From Chloroflexota bacterium (GTDB taxonomy: Bacteria > Chloroflexota > Anaerolineae > Aggregatilineales > Phototrophicaceae), in the NCBI GenBank assembly GCA_020161935.1, contig JAIUNI010000005.1:62001-126000 (forward strand): a stretch of DNA of 64,000 nt. Reading direction: 5' to 3'. Shown piece by piece: positions 40,038-47,745 of this stretch; positions within the stretch are counted from its first letter, which is position 1, and every line of letters begins with the position of its first letter. The notes beneath the pieces were generated by a model. That model was not told the origin of the DNA. It saw only the letters and a list, made by a program, of their open reading frames with translations, and did no database searches. The translations under genes and the position numbers were made by a program.

Positions 40038-40454
40038 TTACACTAGGTAATCTTGAAGTGACTTCATGTATGCTTCACTGGCTTTTTCTTTTGTCGAAAA
40101 CCAGCCTATTACTGTGTACCTGAATACTGCTTTCCACTTATTCCGTTTTTGGTCGTACTGCACTCCTCTCAATCCGCTTTTCCCCGGCTTAAAATCTCGG
40201 TTCAGCGCGTTTAACGACTGTGATACAACTCGCAGATTTGACCGACGATTGTCGAGTTTGTTCCGATTAATGTGGTCAACAACCTCGAATTGTTTAATGG
40301 GTATACCGATCATCCGTTCAGCTATTACGCGGTGCATGTTTCCGAGTTTGCCTTTCGCGTAATGCGCCCCCCAATGCCACTTAAGATCAGCTAAATCGCG
40401 ATCCACATCATCAATGATTGCGATGTAGCCCTTTGTTAGTGGTATTTCTATCAC
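40038..40454 (-). CDS. HNH homing endonuclease with AP2-like domain
   Basis: 138 residues. HNH_3 core VVDHINRNKLDNRRSNLRVVSQSLNALN (HINRN...N) with an upstream MHRVIAERMIG, followed by an AP2-like SGLRGVQYDQKRNKWKAVFR...GWFSTKEKASEAY. This is a standard selfish free-standing endonuclease of phages. Inserted near the start of the early operon, overlapping the HTH gene by 4 bases. Confidence 0.88.
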   Translation of the reverse strand: MIEIPLTKGYIAIIDDVDRDLADLKWHWGAHYAKGKLGNMHRVIAERMIGIPIKQFEVVDHINRNKLDNRRSNLRVVSQSLNALNRDFKPGKSGLRGVQYDQKRNKWKAVFRYTVIGWFSTKEKASEAYMKSLQDYLV

Positions 40455-40699
40455 GCTACCCCCACCATTCTTTCCTCTCTAGTTGGTAGCGCCCCCTTTT
40501 TAGGCTTTACCTTTGCCCAAGTTACTCGTTTTTCAACTCCATTTTCTTTGCACCACTTAAAAACCGTTTGCATAGTGATACCCAGGTCTTGAGCGACCGC
40601 TGGCATAGAACCAAGTTCATTCAACAGGCGCGGTATTAAGGTATCTAGCTTTTCCCCCCGTTCTAGCTCAATCTCTACTAGTCTATTAGGTCTTGCCAT
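40451..40699 (-). CDS. First early-operon HTH protein
   Basis: 82 residues. GSMPAVAQDLGITMQTVFKWCKENG is a helix-turn-helix, with basic flanks (KVKPKKGAL). It is the first gene from the early promoter and, by position, may be Cro-like or a homing-associated NUMOD/HTH half for the adjacent endonuclease, whose gene it overlaps by 4 bases. Confidence 0.65.
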   Translation of the reverse strand: MARPNRLVEIELERGEKLDTLIPRLLNELGSMPAVAQDLGITMQTVFKWCKENGVEKRVTWAKVKPKKGALPTREERMVGVA

Positions 40700-40723
40700 A
40701 TTCTACCTTTCAGGTGGCTAACT

Positions 40724-40798
40724 TCTACTTAAACGTAGTTTAATCATTCAAAGAAAAATCACTACGTTTATGTAGTTATACTACTACTTTTACGTAGT
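40724..40798. promoter_or_regulatory. Immunity operators O1-O3
   Basis: Three 16-bp palindromes, consensus ACTACNTWWANGTAGT: 40724-40739 (one arm base off), 40761-40776 and 40783-40798. Centre spacings are 37 and 22 bp. They lie between the divergent repressor and early genes, so they are the likely repressor binding sites. Confidence 0.75.
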
Positions 40799-40806
40799 GG
40801 TGTCAA
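40778..40806 (-). promoter_or_regulatory. Early leftward promoter
   Basis: TTGACA (40801-40806), 17-base spacer, TAGTAT (40778-40783) on -. The operator at 40783-40798 fills the spacer and the one at 40761-40776 covers the start site, an efficient repression layout. Confidence 0.65.
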
Positions 40807-40858
40807 TAGTTGTATATGACTTAAACTATAGTATTCACAAAATTTTCACGGAGATACG

Positions 40859-41218
40859 ATGATCGGTTCTCGACTTGCAGCAGCGCGTGATAAAAAAGGC
40901 TTAAGTCAAGCAGCGCTTGCCGAGCTAGTGAATACCAATTCAAACCAAGTTTCTCGATGGGAAATTGGAGAGAATGACCCCAAAAGCAGTTTTGTGGTAA
41001 AGCTAGCTGATGCACTTGAAACCTCTACCGATTACTTACTTGGGCGGACTGACAATGACGCACCGCCACCGCCTGCCTCTAGTGGTTCATGGTTGGAACG
41101 TCGAATTATGGGATTACTCAAGAAACGTGATTTTGTTGGGATAGTTAATGAACTCTTTAATGAAGCGTCCGGCAAGACTTCTAATGCAAGCGGGACAGAC
41201 AACCAAGCAAAGCAATAA
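40859..41218 (+). CDS. CI-like XRE repressor
   Basis: 119 residues, with GGAG 6 bases before the ATG. GSRLAAARDKKGLSQAALAELVNTNSNQVSRWEIGENDPKSS is an XRE domain (residues 3-60), followed by a Pro-rich hinge (PPPPAS) and a short C-terminal helical part, without a LexA-type peptidase domain. Induction would thus need something other than RecA-driven self-cleavage. Divergent from the early operon across three operators. Confidence 0.85.
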   Translation: MIGSRLAAARDKKGLSQAALAELVNTNSNQVSRWEIGENDPKSSFVVKLADALETSTDYLLGRTDNDAPPPPASSGSWLERRIMGLLKKRDFVGIVNELFNEASGKTSNASGTDNQAKQ

Positions 41219-41434
41219 AGCGTATTTTCGGCGACGTGGCAATGTAGCCACCCATTGCTTAACGTGTTTCTCAGTGATAACCATAGCCCCTCTCATTAGA
41301 ACGGTTGTTTTAGGAAATACATAGTATCATGGCTTTTTTGTTCTGTCTGACATTTAAGGTTAGGAAATCGTTTGTCCTTCGTATGTTTTTCGTACGAGTT
41401 TTTGGCTTTTCTAAACTATAAAGGATTCTTAACC

Positions 41435-41512
41435 ATGTTAAAGAAATATCTTATCTTAACACTTACCGCCATACTGCTCCTATGCGCCCTCCCGACGCTA
41501 TCCATTCAGTGA
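41435..41512 (+). CDS. 25-residue hydrophobic leader peptide before integrase
   Basis: MLKKYLILTLTAILLLCALP then TLSIQ: a lysine pair and one hydrophobic segment like a signal peptide. An AAAGGAT ribosome site precedes it, TATAAA lies at about 41417, and its stop is 4 bases from the integrase ATG. The integrase lacks its own ribosome site, so its translation is probably coupled to this ORF. Confidence 0.45.
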   Translation: MLKKYLILTLTAILLLCALPTLSIQ

Positions 41513-41516
41513 ATAA

Positions 41517-43127
41517 ATGCCAAAAGAGAAGCCGCTCAAAATTATTTTATGGGTTGCAGTTTCCAGTTTGGAACAGGCAGCAGGGGATAAAGAGAGCCTA
41601 CCGCGCCAAGAGGCTGACATTCTGAACGACCCACTGTTCGCAAAAGCGGACGTGGTCGATACCATCCGTATCCCCGGTCACAGCCGCGCATACACGAATT
41701 TCGACCGCTTTGTAGCAGGCTGCATCAAGGAAGGGATTAATGCGCCCGCCCGCATGTATGACCACTTCGACAAGCAGGACTTCGACGTGTTGGTGGTGCG
41801 GGATGGGTCACGGTTGGGGCGTGAGTGGGGCATCTTTGGCGAACTCGTGCAGCTTGTCATCAACGCGGGCGCACGCATCTATGTGCAGAACGGTTTCGGC
41901 TGGGTAGACAGCACCAACATCGACGCGTTCATTATGACGAACGCCTACGCCGCTACTAAGCAGATTAAAGACCTTGTGCGGTACCGTGAAATGGGCATGT
42001 CAGCAAACGTCAAGCGTGGCCTCAAGATGGGGACGAAGCCGCCGCGTTTCTTTATCGAAGTTCGTGATCCGCAAACAGGTAAGCCGCTGGGCATCAAGCC
42101 GGATCGGGGGCAGTATCAACGTCTGTTTGACGATTTTTTTACCGCTTACGTTCACGAGCGCATTCCGTATGACAGGCTGGGGGATTACCTTTATTCGAAG
42201 TTTGGGCACGTTGACCCGTTGACCAATAAACCGTATACCAAATACGTGTTCTACGGCATGTTGTTTTCCGCGCCAACATGGGGGCATACAGTGTACGGCA
42301 GGCGGCGCAAGCAGAACCGCAACGGCTCGGATGTCAAATGGGCGTACTGGATTACAGGAGACGAGCCGCCGCCGGAGCAAGTGAAATTCTTTCACGACAC
42401 CGTGGAACCGATATGGCTCAGCCCTGAACGCGAACAGGTAAAGGGCGAACTGAAGCACCGCCACTACATTATGAAAGGGCGGATGGGCAGCCGCACGCAG
42501 TACCTATTCAGCGGCTTGCTGATTTGCCCGCTATGCGGTAGCAGCTTTTCGGGCGCACATTACCATCGCCCTGCAAAAACGTATATGTACTACCGTTGCA
42601 CCGGGCGACATGGGCGCGATTCGAACCACTGTCCCAACCTCAAGCAAGCGCCCGAAGATGGCATCGTCCAATGGCTCACGCCTTACATCGCCCGCTGGCG
42701 AGAAGAACCGCAAAGTTTGCCGGTTGTGCTTTACGATACAACCGCCCGTCACCACGAACGGCTTGCCGCGATTGACCGCGAAATTGCGGAAGCGGAAGGT
42801 GACATCGCCCGCTTATCCGTGAACCTCGGCAAACTTGGCGAGAATACCGACCGCGTGTTTCGCCGTGAAATCAAAGCGCATAACGACCGCATTGACATCC
42901 TGAACGCACAGCGTATCTCGCTTCTTAGCGAAAACCTCGCCGCTGAACATGCACAGATTGACCGCAACGAAACGATAGCCCACCTCCAAAAGACGACCAT
43001 GACAGAGTTCTGGTCACAACCGCCGTATGTCATCAACCAATGGCTGCACCGCTTATTAGGGCGCACACGCATCGCCATCCTTGACCGCGAACCCGTTGAC
43101 TTTGTTGCCCCCGTTGACACGACATAG
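41517..43127 (+). CDS. Large serine recombinase (phage integrase)
   Basis: 536 residues. Resolvase-like N-terminus: WVAVSSLEQAAGDKESLPRQ (catalytic Ser near residue 16-17; the usual Arg two before it is Ala) and VVRDGSRLGREWGIF (Arg pair). A recombinase domain follows (about 200-330), then a zinc ribbon CPLCGSSFSGAHYH...YRCTGRHGRDSNHC (about 340-385) and a coiled coil (430-500). It joins attP and attB in a directional way and needs a partner for excision. Situated next to attR with the gene pointing to the host. Confidence 0.93.
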   Translation: MPKEKPLKIILWVAVSSLEQAAGDKESLPRQEADILNDPLFAKADVVDTIRIPGHSRAYTNFDRFVAGCIKEGINAPARMYDHFDKQDFDVLVVRDGSRLGREWGIFGELVQLVINAGARIYVQNGFGWVDSTNIDAFIMTNAYAATKQIKDLVRYREMGMSANVKRGLKMGTKPPRFFIEVRDPQTGKPLGIKPDRGQYQRLFDDFFTAYVHERIPYDRLGDYLYSKFGHVDPLTNKPYTKYVFYGMLFSAPTWGHTVYGRRRKQNRNGSDVKWAYWITGDEPPPEQVKFFHDTVEPIWLSPEREQVKGELKHRHYIMKGRMGSRTQYLFSGLLICPLCGSSFSGAHYHRPAKTYMYYRCTGRHGRDSNHCPNLKQAPEDGIVQWLTPYIARWREEPQSLPVVLYDTTARHHERLAAIDREIAEAEGDIARLSVNLGKLGENTDRVFRREIKAHNDRIDILNAQRISLLSENLAAEHAQIDRNETIAHLQKTTMTEFWSQPPYVINQWLHRLLGRTRIAILDREPVDFVAPVDTT

Positions 43128-43142
43128 CGTTTATGCTAGTCT
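43114..43142 (+). promoter_or_regulatory. Promoter of the excisionase-like gene
   Basis: TTGACA (43114-43119), 17 bases, TAGTCT (43137-43142), with a TGC-extended -10. It overlaps the integrase stop codon. The spacer shares ATAGCGTT..TGCTAG with the promoter at 43361. Confidence 0.6.
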
Positions 43143-43158
43143 GTAGTCAGAGGTGATT

Positions 43159-43374
43159 ATGGACATTAATGGTACTGAATGCGTAACAATTGATAACGCC
43201 GCTAAACTTTTAGAGGTGTCGAGCGGGCGCGTCCGTCAGTTTATCGCAGAGGGGCGGCTTCACTCGATTAAGGTTGGCAGTCGCTTGAACATGATCCCGC
43301 TGCGCGATGTCGAGCAGTTCGCCAGTATACCGCGTAAACAGGGGCGTAAAAAAGCCGCGCTTGACAATAAATAG
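43159..43374 (+). CDS. MerR/excisionase-like HTH protein (candidate recombination directionality factor)
   Basis: 71 residues from the ATG at 43159 with an AGAGGTG site; a GTG at 43153 is in frame. CVTIDNAAKLLEVSSGRVRQFIAEGRLHSIKVGSRLNMIPLRDVEQF is a winged HTH_17/excisionase fold, with a basic tail (RKQGRKKAALDNK). Encoded between the integrase and attR, it may steer excision. Confidence 0.75.
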   Translation: MDINGTECVTIDNAAKLLEVSSGRVRQFIAEGRLHSIKVGSRLNMIPLRDVEQFASIPRKQGRKKAALDNK

Positions 43375-43389
43375 CGTTAGTGCTAGGAT
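43361..43389 (+). promoter_or_regulatory. Outward-reading prophage promoter near attR
   Basis: TTGACA (43361-43366), 17 bases, TAGGAT (43384-43389), TGC-extended, overlapping the HTH stop codon. Reads across attR into the truncated monooxygenase. Confidence 0.6.
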
Positions 43390-43424
43390 ATATATAGGTT
43401 TTTATTTAAAGTATCTTGTGTAAT

Positions 43425-43440
43425 CATTGAGGTGTGCCGA
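43425..43440. other. Right attachment site (attR) region
   Basis: The host monooxygenase frame begins at 43434; an in-frame stop (TGA 43428-43430) lies immediately upstream in AT-rich phage sequence. The crossover must be within a few bases of 43431. The exact core needs attL. Confidence 0.65.
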
Positions 43441-44144
43441 TGGTACTCGGTCAGAACTACCGCAACCCCGGCCTGCTGGCGAAGATGGCGGCCACCTTGC
43501 AGCAGTTCAGCGGCGGGCGCTTCATCATGGGGTTGGGCGCAGGTTGGAAAGAAGATGAGTACCGCGCCTTCGATTATGAACTACCACCACCTAAGGTTCG
43601 GCTGGAGCAGCTTGACGATACCCTCGAAATCCTCAAGCGATTGTGGACGCAGCACGGCAAGGTGAGCTATGCGGGTAAGCACTACAAAATTGAAGATGCC
43701 ATCCTTGAGCCGAAGCCGCTGCCCCCGCCGCCGATTTGCATTGGTGTCGCTGGCGACCGGGCGCTGGCGGTTGCTGCCAAACACGCCGACTGGTGGAACA
43801 TCTCGGATGTAAACATCACCAAATTTAAGGAACGGTCAGCCGTCCTCGACCAGCACTGTGCCGCCATCGGTCGTGATCCGCAGAGCATCCGCCGGACGTG
43901 GTTCGGGCGCATGGTGACGGGGCGCACAGATGCCGAAATCCACGCCCGCGCTCATTCGTGGAAGCAGCCTTTTACCACCGACAACGCCTTCGTCGGCACA
44001 CCCGCTCAAATCGTCGAGCAGATGTCGGAGTTTGTGGCGGCGGGGTGTGATTACTTCATGGTTGATGTGCTTGGCCTCACCAACCAAGCCATTCTGGATG
44101 CGGTGGTCAACGAGATTGTACCAGCGGTGAAAAAGGCTGGTTAG
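43434..44144 (+). pseudogene. Luciferase-like (F420-type) monooxygenase, C-terminal part, split by the prophage
   Basis: 236 codons: MVLGQNYRNPGLLAKMAATLQQFSGGRFIMGLGAGWKEDEY at the very start corresponds to the middle of the TIM-barrel in this family, which normally has about 80-95 residues before it. The remainder is complete, including IEDAILEPKPLPPPPICIGVAGDRAL and NAFVGTPAQIVEQM. GTG 43434 could allow expression, but the missing first strands should abolish activity. The 5' part is expected beyond the left end of the phage. Confidence 0.85.
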
Positions 44145-44145
44145 G

Positions 44146-45054
44146 TTGGGCGCAGCCTCGCGTTCATGGGTTGCGCTGCTAGGGATACTGTTCGCGTGTC
44201 TGCTTGTTGGCTTGAGTATATGTGTTGTGTCGGTGGTCAGTACGGCGCGGCTGCTGCTGACCGAGCGTACCGACGTGGTTTACCACAGTGTACGCGGCGA
44301 CAACGATGAAATTTACCTTCTAGATTTCAATCGTGGGTTGGAGCATAACCTCACGCGCCATCCGGCATGGGATTCGTATCCGGCACGGTCGCCAGATGGG
44401 CGGCAGGTGGTGTTTTCCTCGCTGCGAGATGGCAACCAAGAGTTGTACCTGCTGAACTTGTCCGATGGCACAACTCGCCGTTTGACGGATAACCGCTCCC
44501 GCGATAACCACCCTTCATGGTCGCCGGATGGTCGCACCATCGCCTTCGCCAGTGATCGCGACGGTAATTGGGATATTTTCGTGATAGATACGGGCAGCGG
44601 GAGTGTACGCCAGCTCACCGCCGACCCTGCCGATGATGTCGATCCGGTATGGTCGCCGTTAGGGAATCGCCTCGCGTTTACCTCCTACCGTTTCCGCAAT
44701 TGGGCGACTTACCTGATGAACCCTGATGGGGGTGATGTACAGCGTATTACGGATTTTCGTGTGCGAAATATCGACCCTGCGTGGTCGCCGGATGGCAGCC
44801 GCCTTGTCGTCACGTCCGACCCGTTCACGCGCAACTTTGAGCTTTATGTGATGAACGACGATGGCACAGCTAAAACCCGACTGACGATGAACCGCGCGTG
44901 GGATGGTGGCGCGGTGTGGGTGAGTGATACGCACCTCGTCTTTTATTCCAATCGGGACGACAACGCACGACCGGAATTGTATCTGATGGATGTCGAAACG
45001 AAGGTTGTTCGCCGCTTGACCTATAACACCGCTCGCGATAGTGACCCGTCATAG
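44146..45054 (+). CDS. Membrane-anchored TolB/WD40-like propeller protein
   Basis: 302 residues from TTG 44146, 1 base after the monooxygenase stop. N-terminal anchor (about 8-33), then six repeats of the PD40 type, each with a WSPDGxxIAF-like core (ARSPDGRQVVFSSLRDGN, SWSPDGRTIAFASDRDGN, VWSPLGNRLAFTS, AWSPDGSRLVVTS). These beta-propellers face the outside and bind proteins or peptides. Similar domains occur twice more in this window (60528 and 62905). Confidence 0.82.
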   Translation: MGAASRSWVALLGILFACLLVGLSICVVSVVSTARLLLTERTDVVYHSVRGDNDEIYLLDFNRGLEHNLTRHPAWDSYPARSPDGRQVVFSSLRDGNQELYLLNLSDGTTRRLTDNRSRDNHPSWSPDGRTIAFASDRDGNWDIFVIDTGSGSVRQLTADPADDVDPVWSPLGNRLAFTSYRFRNWATYLMNPDGGDVQRITDFRVRNIDPAWSPDGSRLVVTSDPFTRNFELYVMNDDGTAKTRLTMNRAWDGGAVWVSDTHLVFYSNRDDNARPELYLMDVETKVVRRLTYNTARDSDPS

Positions 45055-45136
45055 CGGTTGGTTATACGCCCGCTTTAGTCATCGGCTATACTGAAGTCGT
45101 AACTGAACAATCAACCACCGCACCAAAGAGTAAACT

Positions 45137-46327
45137 GTGACCCAACCCTTCATCCGCGACCGCTTCACTTGGCTAGCCTATTTCATGCTGGGGTACTATG
45201 CCTTCATCCTGTCGGTCATCGGGCCAGCCGTGCCGTTCATCCGCAACGAATTGAAGATCAATTATGGCGACTCGGCGTTATACATCAGCGCCTTCGCTGC
45301 GGGTATGTTCACGGCAGGGTTGACGAGTACATGGGTAACACGCCGTTTCGGTCGCTCGCGCTTGTTCTGGGGCGGGGCGGCGCTGATGGCAGTGGGTGTC
45401 ATCGCATTGACGTTTGCCCACAGTCTACCATTCGGCGTAGTCAGTTCATTTTTCGCTTCACTGCTTGGGTCATATCTACTCGTCACCATCCAATCGAGCT
45501 TATCCGACCGGCATGGCGATAACCGCGCCTTCGCGCTGACGGAGGCCAATGTATTCGCCGTGTTGGCCGCGTCTGCCGCGCCAATACTAGTCGGCTTTGG
45601 CGAATCGCAAGGTTGGACATGGCGGGTTGCTATTTACGCTGGTGTGGTCGTTGGCGGCGTGGTGATCTTTTGGGCGTGGCGCAAGATACGCTTACCGCAG
45701 CCCGAACAGCACGCAAGCCAAACGAACGCCGTTTCATCAAACAAGCGTGGGCGGCTGCCGCTGCTCTTTTGGGTGTATTGGGTCGTGGTATTTTTCTCAG
45801 TCGCCGTCGAGTGGTGTGTCCTGTTTTGGGCATCGACCTATATGGAAACCGTTGTTGGCCTCAGCAAAGAGGCAGCCGCCAGCAGTGTAGCACTGTTTAC
45901 CATTGCCCAGTTCGTTGGGCGTGCCGCTGGCAGTTGGCTAACGCGCCGCTACGCCAGCGCCAACCTATTGCTGATTGCCAGCGCAATCGTACTCATTGGC
46001 TTCCCGATGTTCTGGCTGGGGCGTACGCCTATTATCAATGGGTTTGGGTTGTTCGTCTGCGGGCTGGGGGTTGCCAACCTGTTCCCGCTGACGCTCTCGC
46101 TCACGTCAGCCGTTGGTGTGGCGAACCCGGATGCCGCCAGCGGGTATACCTCGATGGCTTCCGGCTTGGCGATTCTAATTACGCCGCAGTTGCTTGGCAT
46201 CGCAGCGGATCGCATCGGCATTCAATCCGCCTATGCGATTGTGCTGCCGCTGGCGCTTGCGATCACCCTTGTTACGTTTTACGCAAACCGTTTGAAATCG
46301 AGGCGAACAGAGGTTGCCACCACATGA
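45137..46327 (+). CDS. MFS transporter
   Basis: 396 residues from GTG 45137, with about 12 hydrophobic helices; a motif-A-like loop VTRRFGRSRLFWGG between helices 2 and 3, repeated as LTRRYASANLLL in the second half. No substrate-specific motif is recognised. It overlaps the acetyltransferase gene by 4 bases, so the two are probably co-transcribed. Confidence 0.85.
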   Translation: MTQPFIRDRFTWLAYFMLGYYAFILSVIGPAVPFIRNELKINYGDSALYISAFAAGMFTAGLTSTWVTRRFGRSRLFWGGAALMAVGVIALTFAHSLPFGVVSSFFASLLGSYLLVTIQSSLSDRHGDNRAFALTEANVFAVLAASAAPILVGFGESQGWTWRVAIYAGVVVGGVVIFWAWRKIRLPQPEQHASQTNAVSSNKRGRLPLLFWVYWVVVFFSVAVEWCVLFWASTYMETVVGLSKEAAASSVALFTIAQFVGRAAGSWLTRRYASANLLLIASAIVLIGFPMFWLGRTPIINGFGLFVCGLGVANLFPLTLSLTSAVGVANPDAASGYTSMASGLAILITPQLLGIAADRIGIQSAYAIVLPLALAITLVTFYANRLKSRRTEVATT

Positions 46328-46815
46328 ATGACCGTATTCAAATTCTCTCCTTTAACCCATCCCATCAGCAGCAGGTGATTGACCTAATACTCTCGATTCA
46401 GCGTGAGTACGGTATCTCGATCACCTTAGCTGACCAGCCAGACTTACAAGCCATTCCGACCGTTTATCAAAGAGACGCGGGTAACTTCTGGGTCGCGCTG
46501 GTGGATGGTCAGGTCGTCGGCACGACCGCGCTGCTCGACTTTGGTGGTCGGCAGGCGGCGCTGCGGAAGATGTTCGTGCATCCCGATTATCGCGGTAAGG
46601 AATGGGGTGTTGGGCAGCGGTTGTTAGATACGCTGATGCAGTGGGCGGGCGAGCAGGGGCTAACCGATGTGTTTCTCGGCACGACCGAAATGTTCAAGGC
46701 CGCCCACCGCTTTTACGAGAAGAACGGCTTCACTCAAATCCCGCGTGATGAACTGCCAAGCACTTTCCCACTGGTCGCGGTCGATACCCGCTTCTATCAT
46801 CACCCCTTGTCATGA
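46324..46815 (+). CDS. GNAT-family N-acetyltransferase
   Basis: 163 residues from the ATG at 46324 (MNDRIQILSFNPSHQQQVID). ALRKMFVHPDYRGKEWGVGQRLLDTLMQWA is the acetyl-CoA binding motif A (usual R/Q-x-x-G-x-G/A), followed by RFYEKNGFTQIPRDEL (motif B). Substrate unknown. The overlapping 400-codon frame starting at 45613 runs through the transporter out of frame and is not real. Confidence 0.85.
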   Translation: MNDRIQILSFNPSHQQQVIDLILSIQREYGISITLADQPDLQAIPTVYQRDAGNFWVALVDGQVVGTTALLDFGGRQAALRKMFVHPDYRGKEWGVGQRLLDTLMQWAGEQGLTDVFLGTTEMFKAAHRFYEKNGFTQIPRDELPSTFPLVAVDTRFYHHPLS

Positions 46816-46820
46816 AATCA

Positions 46821-46847
46821 AAAGGCGAGCCAATCGACTCGCCTTTC
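46821..46847. terminator. Bidirectional terminator between convergent genes
   Basis: AAAGGCGAG/CTCGCCTTT hairpin with an 8-base loop, flanked by A-rich and T-rich sequence, between the acetyltransferase (+) and the lipoprotein (-). Confidence 0.7.
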
Positions 46848-46868
46848 ATCATATTTTCTGAAATGTGT

Positions 46869-47666
46869 TTATGACGTGAACGATGCGGCCTTTGCCTCGT
46901 CCACGAACTTGAGTGCCGCCCGCGCCACACCAATCAACGGGTTGCCGCTGACGGTGCTGGAGAACGCCGGAATGGATACCCGAATAAACAGCGCCTCCTG
47001 AATAAACACCGCGTCCGACCCATACGTCCCCTGACCGAAGGCGTTGGGCGTGGGGAAGGTGTCGTTCGGCTTGGCATCTTCAAACTTGCTCTGCGATAGT
47101 AAATCGTCGTAGTAGGCTTTGCCAACTTCCGCCGAGGGGAAGGTGCCGAAAATGATCTGCATCGCGCCGCCGCCCGGCTCGGAATAGAACACGGTCGCGA
47201 GTTCGCCACCGCCGCGCTCGATGTACTGCGGTTCTTGCTTGGTATCACGCTGCCATGTAAAGGCGCTGGTTTCGATGTTCGCAGGGGCGTTCGCCACGAG
47301 GTAATCCAACGTTGCCCGACCGGGGTCTGCTGCCACGACTTCCGGCTCATCCGTTGATTCGGCAACCGTTTCGCCCACGAGCGGAACAGTGAGTTCTTGC
47401 CCGTCTCGCAGCACTTGCGCGAGGTTGACCTGCTGCAAATCAGCGTTTTCGGCTGCGCCACCGGCTGCCGTAATCGCGTCCTCGGCGCGGCTGCCCAGCG
47501 GCAGTTCGATCACACCCGCTGTCTGTACTGCGCCCTTCACGTCCACCTTAATAACAGGCACGGCGGTTGGCACGAGCGTTGGCACGATGTCTAAATTATC
47601 TGGCGCACAAGCGGCTAAGAGCAGTACCAGTAAAAGTGATAATTTGAGTAAGCTACGATACAGCAT
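46869..47666 (-). CDS. SLBB-domain lipoprotein
   Basis: 265 residues. Lipobox LLLAACAPD (Cys about residue 20). Residues 40-95 (IKVDVKGAVQTAGVIELPLGSRAEDAITAAGGAAENADLQQVNLAQVLRDGQELTVP) are a SLBB-type domain as found in ComEA N-terminal regions and polysaccharide export proteins. The rest (120-265) is an unrecognised globular domain. Probably outward-facing and ligand-binding; function unknown. Confidence 0.78.
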   Translation of the reverse strand: MLYRSLLKLSLLLVLLLAACAPDNLDIVPTLVPTAVPVIKVDVKGAVQTAGVIELPLGSRAEDAITAAGGAAENADLQQVNLAQVLRDGQELTVPLVGETVAESTDEPEVVAADPGRATLDYLVANAPANIETSAFTWQRDTKQEPQYIERGGGELATVFYSEPGGGAMQIIFGTFPSAEVGKAYYDDLLSQSKFEDAKPNDTFPTPNAFGQGTYGSDAVFIQEALFIRVSIPAFSSTVSGNPLIGVARAALKFVDEAKAASFTS

Positions 47667-47745
47667 AATGTCTTTTTACCCTCGTGTGTGCGGCGTTGTC
47701 GACCGCGCTCTACTACCGTTTTCAATAAGTGTTAATAACTTCAGG

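Larger units (their letters stand above)
1..43433. mobile_element. Integrated tailed temperate phage (right part; left end outside window)
   Basis: Contiguous phage genes: serine integrase, repressor, replication module, terminase, portal, capsid, tape measure and tail genes. Nearly all are on the - strand with 1- to 8-base overlaps. The right boundary is placed where a luciferase-like monooxygenase reading frame begins without its N-terminal part (43434). The left end, attL, the lysis genes and probably tail fibres lie outside. HK97-type capsid genes plus a tape measure suggest a long-tailed siphovirus-like particle (inference). Confidence 0.95.

Noticed and set aside
41114..41296. - strand 60-codon ORF near the repressor
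   Set aside because: Mostly antisense to the repressor gene, without a ribosome site; hydrophobic look is due to the reverse reading.
45613..46815. A 400-codon frame over the MFS gene and the acetyltransferase
   Set aside because: Its first 237 codons are out of frame with a clear MFS transporter and have no protein character; only the last 163 codons (from 46324) are the real acetyltransferase.
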